Positions 21,300 to 32,490 of a stretch of DNA of 64,000 bases are shown piece by piece. The notes beneath the pieces were generated by a model. That model ran no database searches. It saw only the letters and a list, made by a program, of their open reading frames with translations, and had not been told where the DNA came from. The position numbers and the translations under genes are program-made. Numbering within the stretch: the stretch's first letter is position 1; each line of letters opens with the position of its first letter. The stretch comes from Diabrotica undecimpunctata (taxonomy: Eukaryota; Arthropoda; Insecta; Coleoptera; Chrysomelidae), in contig NC_092803.1 in assembly GCF_040954645.1 (NCBI RefSeq), positions 81,320,263 to 81,384,262 of the forward strand, in the 5' to 3' direction.

Positions 21300-21870
21300 T
21301 TATCTCATGCCTTCGCATTTTCTTTTTCATGTAGTCAAGGCTTTCTCTAAGTATATTTTGAATAGGGTTGGAGATGTGGAACAACCCTGCAGGAGCCCTT
21401 TTGTTGTGGTGAATTCTCCTATTATTCTTGTTAACATTTTATTGGACACTTTATTTTCTTTATACAGAGCTTTTGTAGTTTCTATGAGTTCCGTCTGTAT
21501 TTCTAATTTGTACATTGCCACCCATAGTTCAGACCTTGGTACAGAGTCATACACCTTTCTCAGGTCCACAACTGCCAAATGTATATGTCTATTTTTTGCT
21601 TTTTTCTTTTCCAACAGTTATTCCAGTGTGTATATTATGTGGTCTATGCATGATCTTCCTGCCGTGAAGCCTGCCTGATCCTCCCCGATTTTGCCTTTTA
21701 TCGCTTGCTCTATCTTTTCTCGTAGTATCTTCCCACATAATCTTCCTATTGATTATATTACGCTTATTGCTCTGTAGTTTTCTCATCGTTTTCTATCTCC
21801 TTTTTTAAATATAGATGTCATATATGCCTCCGTCCATTCCTTTGTGAGCTGTTCTCCATTTATGGCTTTC
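21300..21870 (-). pseudogene. LINE reverse transcriptase fragment
   Basis: On the minus strand: WTEAYMTSIFKKGDR (about 21800-21850), ENYRAISVI, GEDQAGFTAGRSCIDHI (about 21640-21700), HIHLAVVDLRKVYDSVPRSE (about 21530-21590; the catalytic D in VDLxKxYD), then TTTKGLLQGCSTSPTLFKIY (about 21345-21415; the QGC fingers-palm motif). It ends before the YADD box. A few stops interrupt it, e.g. near 21615 and 21295. Its 3' truncation point lies close to an (AT)n tract. Confidence 0.88.
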
Positions 21871-21989
21871 TGAAAAGGTGTTTACAAATAATAATTGTAT
21901 TTATATAAATATATTTTAAAACGAGAATTATTATAAAAAACAGATAATTTAATGTTGTTATTAATCGGATGACATTTTTATGAATTTTA

Positions 21990-22340
21990 TTAAATTTTGA
22001 CAATTTTTACGAATCGATCCTTTTAGTGAGATAGATTCGACAGATATTCTTTTAATTTTTTACTTCTTATTTATTGTCTATATTTTTTTATTTTCCATGC
22101 AGTTTCTAATTTAAACCTGCTTAGAGTAAATATATAATGACTAAGAACGAATTGATCGAGAGTAGTGAATCGATCGCAAGAACCGCTATTATATAATGTT
22201 ACCCGTGACACCTTCTACTTGTGACGCTAGTTTTGTAACGTGCTCCTCAGCATTTTACTGTAGAGAAAAGTAATACAACGATAATATAGTAGCTTTGCTT
22301 CAAAAACAATTTGAAAACGGTGTAGAAGCTAGTTTGATAA
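21990..22340 (+). repeat. Dispersed repeat, copy A
   Basis: Aligns by eye in the same orientation with 44380-44770. Shared blocks include ACTTAGAGTAAATAT (GCTTAGAGTAAATAT here), TTGATCGAG-GTAGTGAATCGAT, TACCCGTGAC-CCTTCT and GCTTCGCTTCAAAA. Divergence is substantial. No coding frame; probably a non-autonomous element. Confidence 0.75.
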
Positions 22341-24100
22341 AATAAAGTATTTTCAGTTTTGAAATATTTATCTTCTAACAATAGAATTCATACAATTTTT
22401 GATTCAAGTTAAAAGCCGTTCATATAATCCTTTTTAACCATATAAATCAAATGTCACTTTATTTTTATTTTGGTTTATCATTTTGTCTTACTCTTGCCCC
22501 TCTTTGATCATTTGTTTGGACCCTATTCTTTCAGACCGCGTGAAGAATACTAAATACCTTGATAAAACTGCAGATATGTTATCAGTGTAATTAAACGGAT
22601 TTTATGGCGGATTAGTCTTTCGAGTTATGATGAAAATAAGGGTAGGGGTCGAGCTACATTACTTTGAGTTATGCCTTTTTTATTATTCATAAAAAATATG
22701 GTTATTAAGTTGTTCGTGCTTGCAAAAGAAAGTTCATTGTGGGTGTATATATAATATAATAGGGTTTAATGGACGATAGTTGTATTATGGCTTAAGAATT
22801 TTTAAAATAATTGCTTATATTATGTAATGTAAATAATTATACTCAAATTAAAAAATGATTTGTTAACAATTTCAGTAGAACCGTTCGAAACTTAAATCTT
22901 TTGTAAGACTAACACTTGTATAACCAAATATTAACTACTTTATTTAAGAGATACAAACTACGATTAATTATTTTGTTATTTAATATTTTGAAAATTTAAT
23001 ATTTAGGATTTTGAGAATGATTTCCGAGGTGGCAACCGAAAGATCAAAAGTATAGTGAAATATTATTATTAAAAATTGTTGTTATTATTAAATAAAAATG
23101 GCTTTTATTAGAGTTTCTTAAAACTATAATTTATGACTGGGAGCATATTAGATTAGGTAGGGTAGAGGCACCACTTACGGTCACTACCTCGCCTATGACC
23201 AATTTACTTCACCCATTTTACCATCACGCAATAAGCTTGAAGTTGCTAAAGTGTCAAATAATTCCGCAGTAAGTGAGATCAGTGATAGAAACCTGTCTAA
23301 CTCATCCGTCTATTGCATTGTTTGTAGTGTCCAGTAGTGTCCTCCTGGTTTTCATTGGTTTCTGGACGATCTACGACCGCCGCTCTCGAAGAGGATCCCA
23401 AGTTTCGAGAGTCCATCTTCGTTTCGAGGAGTTAAATTGGGATTCCGGCCTCTATGTGTGAGAAGCTCCGCCGAGCCTCTGTAGTAGGTGAGGGGACACC
23501 GGCAATCAGAATTCTCTAACAGTTCGAGCTTTCTTACAGACAATATTTTTACAATGACTTAATATTTGTGTTAGAATTCTGATGCGTGGTGTATATCTCA
23601 AATTCCACAGAGATGCTGGCCTTCCTACTTCGTGTAGCCGCGTTCCCTCTTTTCGAGAGAGGCACAAGAATGACGGCAATGTCGACCCTTCCTGCTACCT
23701 GTCGCTTTGTATTGCTACCTTTCGCTAACAGTATTACCTATAGTTACTATTTACATAGGCGACGAAGTGTTATTGCAGCTCGACCTGATCAGAAAAGCAA
23801 TTACAAGTCCCCGTCGGGACTTTCATTAGCTCTTTACCGTGACAGGCCCAAATAACGCCGTGGTCAGTTCGACACAATTTAAAATAGTTCCAAGACCAAT
23901 GTCTTTTCTATCTCAGAAAGTCGTGTTCTATTGCCAGGAAGCGTTTTGTAGTCGACACACCGGTTCTCGTACTCTTGATAATTTAACTTTTAAATTGGAT
24001 AAAATATTCTTGGTTCAACGTCTTCGACGATAGCAGGATATTGGTTAAATAATAAAACTCAAAGTAGCGTGGTAGCACACCAGGCCAACAAGGTCTAGCG
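22341..24100. other. Spacer, partly less AT-rich
   Basis: 22.3-23.1 kb is plain AT-rich spacer. From about 23.15 to 24.1 kb the sequence is more complex, with short frames at 23273-23461 and 23586-23855 but no recognisable protein. It adjoins a promoter-like segment at 24.1-24.3 kb and may be part of the same unit, possibly an LTR or a leader. Confidence 0.35.
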
Positions 24101-24114
24101 GGGCTAGTAGTGTA

Positions 24115-24300
24115 TGACGACTGGATCCCGATCGGAAGATGTGCTGCTCTTTTATATACATCGTGTTTGAGAATTTGCAGCAATCTTCCGCCGAGAGGCC
24201 AATGACAGCGTAGTTAATAACGAGTGCTGTGATTGGCCGGCCAAAGTAACAATCTTTGTCGTGATTGGTTACCTTGGCGACAGTAGTGTATTGCACGTGC
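24115..24300 (-). promoter_or_regulatory. Promoter-like segment (CCAAT boxes, TATA box, initiator-like site)
   Basis: On the minus strand, CCAAT occurs at 24264-24268 and 24232-24236, then TATATAAA at 24151-24158, then GGGATCCAGTCGTC about 35 bp further on (near 24117-24130). This order and spacing fit an RNA polymerase II core promoter, and CAGTC-like initiators are common in insect LTR retrotransposons. No coding sequence is recognised downstream on that strand, so the transcript it would drive is unknown. Confidence 0.45.
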
Positions 24301-24609
24301 CAAGCTAACTAACGAATTTTCTTAAGAGATATATCTGAAATCATCGTTTTCAATTCAGTACTAAAAATGATAATGTTTCTGCCCTGGAAGTGCTAGATAT
24401 GGCAAATAGACACATTTTATTTTATATTTTTTGTTTTTAATTATAATTAATAGCATAACATTTGGAACAATGAAACAGGCCATAAGTGGAAACCAAAAAA
24501 TTACTTACCACAAGTATGTAAACAAAATACACTTTTGGCCAGTTTACTTTTCTACTAATGTGGCATGTTTACTAAATATATATATTTAATTTTTTTAGTG
24601 AAAATGCTA

Positions 24610-25440
24610 AACGCACTGACGAATAATAAAAGCCGAGTTAAAAAGGTAAAACCACCTAAATTCTAGTATCCATCTTCAAAAGTAAATTTAACTTTATTTG
24701 CCATATCAGAAGGAATGTCTGTATCCACACCCAGTCGTAAAGTGAAAGTTCCAAAAACTACTTTGCATAATAAAATATCAGGGAAGTTTCTAAGAGATTC
24801 AGTACACTGTGGATTTGACTCTCACTTGGGAAAGGAGACTAAAGACCTCCTAGTTAAATGGATAATAACCTGTGCGAAGATGGGGTTTCCAATTGATAAA
24901 GATGGGTATTTGAGTTCAGTACAAAAACTTATCGAGAGGCAAATATTAAAACTCCTTTTGTCAATGATCATTCTGGCAAAAAATGCTAATACAGCTTCGT
25001 TAACAGGCACAAGTGAATTTACAGAAGGAATCAGAATACATTCACGGTGGCAGAGGCGCAGTAACTGAAGAAAAAATACGTAAATGGTTTGACTAAGTTC
25101 GTATATATTTAAGCGATATGAGTGCTACTCGTATATTAGATGATCCGAAAACGATTTATAATATAGATAAACGCTGCTTTTCTAAAAGGATTTTCTGTTT
25201 AGCGCTACTGTAATTGGGTCGCGAGGAAAAAACATCTTATGAATGGAACCTCATCAGATAAGTAAAATGTAAAGCTTTTCACAATTAATAAAGAAGAAAA
25301 ATTCGCTCCTCGTTTAACAGTTTTTAAATATGACCGGTTTCCGTACGCTGTGTGTTAAACAGATCCTAAAGGTTGGGGGGTTACGAAAAAGTCAAAGAGG
25401 CTGGACGACTACATAATATTTTTTTTGAGTATATTTGGAA
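24610..25440 (+). pseudogene. pogo/jerky-like transposase, N-terminal part
   Basis: A start-like region is followed by VPKTTLHNKISGKFLRD, the helix-turn-helix of pogo-type proteins, then CGFDSHLGKETKDLLVKWI and CAKMGFPIDKDGYLSSVQKL (24715-24960). Further frames read VNDHSGKKC and GAVTEEKIRKWFD (about 25050-25095), and ILDDPKTIYNIDKRCFSK, where YNxDxT normally carries the first catalytic aspartate (about 25135-25190). Then NGTSSDK and KEEKFAPRLTVFKYDRFPY (about 25290-25345). The rest of the DDE domain is absent. A T-rich tract with CAG at about 25640-25650 and the acidic peptide after it could be a leftover downstream exon. Several stops and frame changes. Confidence 0.82.
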
Positions 25441-28400
25441 CGTTTTTGTACTCTACATAAAGAAGTCTTAAATAGGAAATACTAAAATCAAATAATTTTA
25501 ATAGCATTGCCCCCTAATGCTACTCATATTTTTTAGCCTCTCAGATATCTCTGTGTTTACGTATATAAATCAAAATTGGAACAATGGTAAAAAATATAAG
25601 ATAAAAAACAATAGTCGGGAGATTACTAAATAATTTTTACCTTTTTCAGAAAATAATGTGGATCACAGTAAAAATTCTGATTCTTGAGAAGATGAAGTTC
25701 CGACCACATCGAATGCTACCAATATTGCGATGAATAGCAGATTTCGTCTAAATAAGGTAAAAGAAGTCAAACTTTATATTTTTTTGCACAAAAACCGATT
25801 CTTTTAACAGTATTTTATAATGTTGTAACATTCTTTTTATAATTAAAATAATAAATAATTTTTAATCCTTTTACCCCTGTTGCTGAGACGCCGATGGCCG
25901 TATTTGCAAATAATATATGCACGGTTGCTCGCGTTTACCATTAGGAAAATTCGTTGGGAATATACCGACTGTCTCAAAACACGGAAGCTCCGAATTATTA
26001 TTCTCGTTAATCCTCGGGTAATTCTTTCCGGTTTCAGGCGATTTCTTTTTGATAAATTTGGTAAACATCGTCGAAGGCACGTTATAGTAATTTTCTGAGA
26101 GAACGTAATTCAGAAAGTTTTATGTTTCTCACGTTTCCAATTGCTAGTACCGTTCTTTACCTCGAACTTTTTACTTTCTTAGAAATACATACAGGCTGTG
26201 CTGTCATTTTTAAGTGGGGGATATGCCACCTATTTTTGGAGAAGCTTGTGAAATTTTGAGAGGAAGAACTTTACTTCTGGCTGGGTGAGCTTTGCGTAAA
26301 GACGCTTGCTGATATTATCGTCTCTGTGATTTTTTTCTTTAAGTGTGTATACACTTAAATGTTTCAGTTCTTAATCTAATACCATATTGGATTAAAGATT
26401 GGTACAAACTACCTTTAAGTTAATTAACTTCAGTGTTTAATACAAGTAAAGAATTTAGCTTCAGTGAAGAGTGCAGCAGTCATCAAGATTTATCGTAGGT
26501 TATCATAAACTTTTTATCTTCAACTATCTGGGCGAATCTCCGTCGACTATTTCTTCTCCTGTAGTTAAGGCTAACTACTGAGTTAACATTCAATCAAGGA
26601 ACATTTAATATTTTCTTACGAACTTAAGCCAAGTGCGGGTTGGTTTAATTTTTATAATATAGAATTCTTGTAACCTTTTTATTATTCTTTTTTATTATCT
26701 TATTCTTGTATTCTTTTGAATTTAACTTTAATTAACTTTGTTTTATTGGCTATTCATTTTTTTAATTTAGTGTACCCGTTATCTCGAGATAAGCCCATAA
26801 ACAGCAAAGAGAAACTTCTTTAATCAACTGTAGTTGAATATTTTTAAATACTATCAGGCTCCCTTCGGTGATAATTTAAACTGTGCGTGATTTAAATATA
26901 TTATAGTATTTGTAAAGGTATTTCCCAATTATAATACTGTGTATTGTTATATGTATACCACCATTTAATAATTGATGGTGCATTTTTTTACATGTGTGTA
27001 CATTCAGCTGCCTATATCATAGTGGTGTTTTGTTTTGTTTTATCAATGAATTTTATTTCTCGACTCTTAATAAGTTTCCTGATATAACAATATCTCTGAA
27101 TGTTTGTTTATTATACTAAATAATTATTATACCTTCGACCAGAAGAAAGATCAGGCTGATTAAGTTTTGTAGGTAAGTAGGTGGACGGAGTACACCTAAT
27201 ATATTTATTATTTGTTTATATAGTGTGTTGACCAAATTTATTTAATAATTAACTGTTGATATCTTTCCTTGGATTTGGTCCCAGAACCTAAATATCTTTC
27301 ATTACCTCTTTTCTTTTCTAAGGTTTCTTAATTTTCTCCTTGAACCCAAAAAGTTAAGTGGCGCCCTGTTTCTATTTTATCTTATTTTTGGTAATTTTAC
27401 CCGTCTATCTTTTTGTTTATTTCCATATCTTTTCTAATATCTCTTATCCTGTTCTACATTTACTTATTTCGTCCGTTGGACCCATTCCCGGTTCCAAAAG
27501 CTAGTTTCGAACCCACGACTCGCTCTTCACCATTCATCTGGCTGCCGTCCGCAGTATCTCCATTGGTGACCTTTCTAGCACCATACAAAAAAGGTCTCCG
27601 AGGTTACAATGTGCTTTCTTACCTTCAACAAAAGGAACTAGACTTAAAAAAAAAGAATACACACCAATTGTTATCACATCTGTGGGTAAAGTATTATGAA
27701 GAATGTGATAAACTTAAAAATTATAAAGAAAACAAAACCAAGAAATTAAGCAAGCTCAAAAGCATAACGAACAGATGAAGGTGTCAAAAATTTTGTAAAA
27801 ATGGAACAAAAGATAACAAAACTTAAAACAACGAAAAATAAAAAACAAGATATAGATTGAGACTCTTCTTTAGAAGAACAAAACTGGAAGGAAACTGGTA
27901 GTAGTGGAGACGATTTGGTTTCATGGAACCAGAACAAATCATAAACACTATTTACAAACTTTTTTTTAGTGCTTTGTACTCATTTGTGTTACTAGAAATT
28001 TAGTTTATTTTACCCCTATATTTGTAGTTTAATAAATATATATAAGCATAACATATCAACTTGTATTTCTATTTTTAATTACTTTTTGGTTGGCCAAAAT
28101 TGAGAAAACCGTATGGCTAAATGTAGAAAAAGATGGCCAAAAGCAGTGATTTTTGTGGTTCAAAATATAAATCGTTAAAATATTTTCATTATAAATTAAA
28201 TCTTTATAATCCGTTAATCTCCTAGTAGAGCTAATTCGAAAGTAAAAATGACATTGATCGGAAAGATGTTATTCGGATCATACATGTTTCTCAATAGAAA
28301 AATATTAAAAAAAGTTCTTAAGGTGGCCATAAGTAGGCCATAGTAGCCATCTCTATCCTAACAAAGTTATAATGAAAATTCGATACAAGTAGAAGATTCT

Positions 28401-28725
28401 GAATACTAGTGTGAGGGATCACGAGTAGATCAAATTTTCATTCTGAGTTACACAATGTTAATTCCCCAAGACATCATACCGCTAAGGTCACATTATAATA
28501 ATATTGCACAAAATTGCGCGAAAAATAATAGTAACTAAAATTAAAAGCTGGTGCGTTGGAAGCATTTTTCAAAACAGATTAATTTACATTGGTGTTGCAG
28601 AAAGAATTAGAGTAAAAATTTACTGACGAAATAAATTCCGCAATTGAAGAAACTAATTCATTTGATAAATTTATTCTTTTGTTACTTGAGAAAAATTCCA
28701 ACTTTTCTGTCTTTCTAGTATTGTA
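25441..28725. other. Long spacer; possible LTR-like portion 26.18-27.36 kb
   Basis: No convincing protein. TGTGCTGTCATTTTTAAG at about 26198 resembles the start of the LTR-like block on the other strand at 35.15 kb. TGGCGCCC, a common tRNA primer-binding site, occurs at 27359-27366. An LTR between them is possible but the expected CA end before the binding site is not clear. The frame at 27413-27778 has no recognised motif. Confidence 0.25.
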
Positions 28726-28729
28726 GTGG

Positions 28730-28995
28730 ATAACTACTAAAAACAACAGAGATGCAAATACTCGGACATAGAAGACATAAATGGATGGGTGACAAAACGG
28801 AAACAGGAGTGAAACGAACACATTAGTAGAATGGCAGAGGATAGAATAGTACGAAGAGCACGAGATAAGTCACCAAATGGACGAAGAAGTATTTGCAGAC
28901 CAAGAAAAAGATGGTGCGATAACGTAAACAATTTAGGAGGCTAATATTGAAGAAGAAACAGGCTTTAAAGCCTACGTACAAGAAGGAAGAAGAAA
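28730..28995 (+). pseudogene. LINE C-terminal tail with (GAA)-type 3' end
   Basis: Reads DINGWVTKRKQE, NEHISRMAEDRIVRRARDK, PNGRRSICRPRKRWCDN and a short tail ending in AAGAAGGAAGAAGAAAAAG. Order (W-basic, HxxRM, GRRxxxRPxKRW) matches the C-terminus of a common insect LINE protein. The body is missing, a deep 5' truncation. Confidence 0.75.
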
Positions 28996-29009
28996 AAGAT
29001 CAGATTAGT

Positions 29010-29024
29010 GGGGGGGGGGGGGGG
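29010..29024. repeat. Poly-G run of 15
   Basis: Fifteen consecutive G just downstream of the LINE tail. Very unusual in this AT-rich window; could form a quadruplex or be an assembly-sensitive site. Confidence 0.95.
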
Positions 29025-29599
29025 ATTCTTCATACTCATTTAAAACATGTCAGGGACCGAGATAATTTTTTTTTCTTTTTCCAATACACTTAAGTATGGT
29101 GCTCGTCATAGTTTCCCGTTACTTTAGATCATGGTTTAGAATTACATTTCCTTAATTCTAAGGACTAGTTATACTGTTGATACTTGGTCGTCTAATTTTG
29201 AAGTGCTGTCTAATGTTGAACGAGGGAAAGAGGGGTTTTGAAATGAGTAGAGCATTCTTAATAAATATCTGAACTATCTTAGTTAATTAATATATGCTAT
29301 ATGCTTTATAATAGCCTCAACCTACAGTTCTTCTCTGATTGGAATAGCTGCTAGGGTTTCCTCAGGGTACACCTTTTATGCATCTAAAATATCTAATTTG
29401 TATTGTCAATGTTGTAAAACTACTTTCTTGTAGCAAGGTTAAATTAAATATTATGTTTTTTTAATTAACTAATATTTGACATTTCGATTTTCACTCCAGA
29501 AATCGTTCTTAAAAAAGGTTTTTTTTGTACAAATTATGAAAAAATGTTTATAACCAAAAATTTTGTTATTAACTATGTCATTTCAAAGTTGGCATGAAT

Positions 29600-30310
29600 G
29601 ACCTAAAACCTGTAGTCTAACAGCATATAGTAGCTACAACACATTTTGAGGGTGGTGTTTTTACCGTCGTTGTAGTTGTGTAAATTAAAATAAAATAAAA
29701 ATTGAGCAACATTGATTTATTTATGTTTGTATTGCGTGTTGCATATGTGTTGTGTGTTAGATTGTAGACGATTTTTTTACCTTCTATTTTTCCTGTGTTT
29801 GCCACACATTTTTCTACGTTGAATAGGATGAGGACTTTTTTTTTATTTATGCTTTCTTCTCTTCTTGATTATTGATGTATCTTTCCATTGTGGTCTGTGT
29901 TTGTTGTCCCAGGTATGTTTGCATATTTAAGATTTCTCGAAGTCTCTGTTTTTAATGCTCGTTTATCCTGACATTAAGTTGTCTTGCCGTTTCTCCCACG
30001 TCGAAATTGTTGCATTCACAGGGTATTTTATAGATGCAGTTTTTTTATCTTTCTTGTGTGTTGTTAGGTTTGGTTTTGGACAGGATGACCTCAGTGTGTT
30101 GGTTGTTTCAAATGTTGTTGTGATGTCGTACTTGTTTCCAATCCTATTCATTTTTTCTGATAAGCACTTTACATATAATATTGTTGTCATCTTTGAGTCC
30201 CTTTTTGTGAGTATTTCTGGATTGTTTGTATTATTATGTTGTTTTCTTTCTTGGATCTTGTGGAATTCCTTTTTCCTGTCGCTTAATTTCATTATCCATC
30301 CATCCATCCA
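29600..30310 (-). pseudogene. Penelope-like retroelement remnant, second copy
   Basis: On the minus strand: KLSDRKKEFHKIQERKQ, TKRDSKMTTILYVKCLSEKM, NRIGNKYDITTTFETTN (about 30130-30180), then the damaged endonuclease region with AGKY-like IKYPVNATIS and KHTWDNKHRPQWKD (about 29880-29925), and the same A-rich tail as the copy at 2.7-3.8 kb, ending near a GGTCATTCATGCCAAC-like block. Frameshifts and stops are present. The reverse transcriptase core is missing. Confidence 0.82.
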
Positions 30311-30599
30311 TCCAATTAATATATAAATTAAACTAATTTGTATTGTTTATATTTTTCTTCCTTGCTTTTATAATAAAACCCAATTTTTACTCCCTTAAGT
30401 TATTATTTTTTTAAGTGAGCTATTGTACACGTTTATTTTTGACATTACTTTTTTTATATGGGACGTATTCTTTTAAGGAGTAAAATAACTTTTTAACATT
30501 TTTAATTATTTTCATTTTTTTTCTAGTTTGATTGTTTTTATCAATTGTCTATCTTTAATATCAGTGGTATTTAATTTTTAACTGCAATACTGAACTTTG

Positions 30600-30964
30600 A
30601 TTTTTAAATATTTATTTGTAACACTCTATTTTTCAGGACATTATTCCACAGATTTAGATATGTTGTAGATGTCCTCGTTTTTGTGTACACACAAATAGAT
30701 CATTTGGAAATGCAAACATTCTGCTATCTTCCATGTCTCTCTTGTAACCTACTTCAATTTGTTTCTTATTAGGCTAATTTCTTTCACGGCATCATCAAAC
30801 ACAATATTAAAAAGTGTAGAAACCAATACTCATCACTGTTTTAGTCCCATTATTGTCAAAGTTCATTTGACTATAGATTACATGTTCGAATTTCTTGAGG
30901 TTTTAAAAAAGTTTTTATAGCGTTACTCACTTTTATATTATTTACTAGGCTTCGTTTCAGATTG
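30600..30964 (-). pseudogene. LINE reverse transcriptase fragment, downstream half
   Basis: On the minus strand it continues the RT interrupted by the foldback insertion: WNNLKRSLVNNIKVSNAIK (about 30915-30970), then FNIVFDDAVKEISL (about 30780-30830), the palm block that precedes the YADD box in LINE RTs. Stops are present. The other half lies at 31499-31700. Confidence 0.6.
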
Positions 30965-30974
30965 TTCCAAATAC

Positions 30975-31498
30975 ACAAGAAAACTAACTTCCTGTCGCTG
31001 GCTTTATACCATGTATCACAAAAAATTTTTATTTAAAAATTCCTTAATAAAAGGTATATAATTAAAAACCCTATCGGGCTACAACATCACAGAACGTTTT
31101 TGAAATTAATATTCCATCATTAGTGCTATCTGGATGTACATGTTTGAAGCCACTAAATATATGAGTAAAAACTCTTTAAATGTTGTTAAATTAACTTTGA
31201 GTTACATTTTTTAACTTTATAAACTATGATGGTTAAGTTACAACAGGAATTTCCTGTTGTGTTATGTTCCAAGTTACTTCCTGTTGTAACTTAGACATCA
31301 TAGTTTATAAAGTTAAAAATGTAACTTAAAGTTAATTTAACAACATTTAAACGGTTTTTAACCATATATTTAGAGGCTTCAAATATGTACATTTAGATAG
31401 CACTGATGATGGAATATTAATTCCGAAAACGTTCTGTGATGTAGCCCGATATGGTTTTTAATATACATTTTATAAAGGAATTTTTAAATGAATTGTTT
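30975..31498. mobile_element. 524-bp foldback insertion bearing a hammerhead ribozyme
   Basis: Flanked by a perfect 10-bp target-site duplication TTCCAAATAC (30965-30974 and 31499-31508). Removing the insert and one repeat joins two halves of a LINE RT (FLDIERA... and ...WNNLKRS) on the minus strand. The insert is a near-perfect inverted repeat, arms 31031-31249 and 31278-31489 with a 28-bp spacer, plus 56 bp outside the left arm. A hammerhead ribozyme lies in the right arm; its mirror in the left arm is mutated. No protein is encoded. Likely a tail-to-tail or head-to-head dimer of a Penelope pseudo-LTR or of a retrozyme-like unit. Confidence 0.85.
31388..31443 (+). ncRNA. Type I hammerhead ribozyme, second example
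   Basis: Core CTGATGA (31403-31409), then T and stem II GGAAT-ATTA-ATTCC (31411-31424), GAAA (31425-31428), stem III palindrome AACGTT (31428-31433), and C as cleavage-site base (31434). Stem I pairs GCA (31400-31402) with TGT, and TACATT (31388-31393) with GATGTA (31438-31443), leaving a 6-base one-sided internal loop. Same design as the one at 13.6 kb but different sequence in every stem, which argues against chance. In the left arm of the foldback the mirror copy (near 31083-31138, minus strand) reads CTAATGA with the GAAA also damaged, so only one copy keeps the core. Confidence 0.78.
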
Positions 31499-31700
31499 TT
31501 CCAAATACGTTCTCTAGGCTCTTTCTATGTCAAGAAATGACAAGGTTAAGCTGCTGTTTCAATTATTTTCAATTAGCTGTTTAATAGTAAATTTGTTATC
31601 CTGAGTGCTCGTTTTAGGAAGAAGTTTGTGACAACGTACCTCTTCCAAAACCTACCCCAATTTTCCCTAAATCTCTAGCGATAGTTGATTTCTGTAGTTT
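31499..31700 (-). pseudogene. LINE reverse transcriptase fragment, upstream half
   Basis: Minus strand: KTSTQDNKFTIKQLIEN then SLTLSFLDIERA (about 31520-31620), the first catalytic RT motif (FLDxExAF). It is separated from its continuation at 30.6-30.96 kb by the foldback insertion. Confidence 0.75.
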
Positions 31701-32185
31701 ATAATGCGATTTTGTATTGTCCCGCTATGATTTTCATTCATAAATTGTTTTTTAATGGCAGGCGGAACAATGTCATGGATTCGACAAACACAACATTTAA
31801 CATGCAGATAATCTAAATGATGTTAACACAATATTAAATTACAAATGAGATGGAAAAAATATATTTATGTTGTTTAATAGTAAGCACGCGATCTAAAAAT
31901 AAATTTACAGAAGATTAACAGTTTATAGAATAATTGGAAAATAAAACATTATTTAAATAATGTTTGATGTAAATCCATTGTTAATTGAATATAAAAAAAA
32001 TAAATTAATGTTTTGTGTTATTATATTATACATACGTAATACATATGTTTTATGCTTTATGTTATTGAATATAAAAGAAAAAGTTATTTATATTAAATGT
32101 GCTTGGTCTCTTTAATTTTACGGTTAATCGATTTTTATTTGCTTATATTCTTTTGTAACCCAGAACATTTTGTGAAGCTTTATGT
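31701..32185. other. AT-rich spacer, nothing recognised
   Basis: No supported feature. Confidence 0.5.
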
Positions 32186-32189
32186 ATAG

Positions 32190-32490
32190 TATATTTGATC
32201 TTTCACAATGTACGCTTTCTTTTTCTTATTTCAGTTGCAGCAAATGCCTTACAGCCTGCGGTAAGATGTTGGATAATTTCTTGGGCTTGACATACATATC
32301 GGCATTTGTCGTTTTGGACCTGAAGATATTGAATGATATATTTCGGGTACTTTTTGGTTGGTATAACCTGATCCTGAATGGTAAGTTGGAGTTCTGTTTT
32401 AAAAAACACCTTCCCTGATATTGTCAACCAATAGTTATCCATCAAGGTGCGCATTTGTTCTTTCTTAGAAAAGTGATCTATGCGCATTTC
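32190..32490 (-). pseudogene. LINE-like C-terminal zinc-knuckle tail
   Basis: Minus strand peptide of 94 residues with RTLMDNYWLTISGKVFF, QDQVIPTKKYPKYI and then CRYVCQAQEIIQHLTAGC (near residues 61-78). CxxxCxxxxExxxHLxxxC is the cysteine-histidine box at the C-terminus of R2/RTE-like reverse transcriptase proteins, followed in the family by a YxxRHD segment; here that is degraded. The upstream RT is not recognisable in 32.5-33.9 kb. Confidence 0.6.

Noticed and set aside
21130..21384. Frames of repeated Tyr-Ile (also at 43.8, 54.8 and 58.1 kb)
   Set aside because: They are plain translation of (AT)n microsatellites on either strand, not genes.
30293..30314. CATC tandem repeat as a telomere- or satellite-like array
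   Set aside because: Only about five units; an ordinary short microsatellite.
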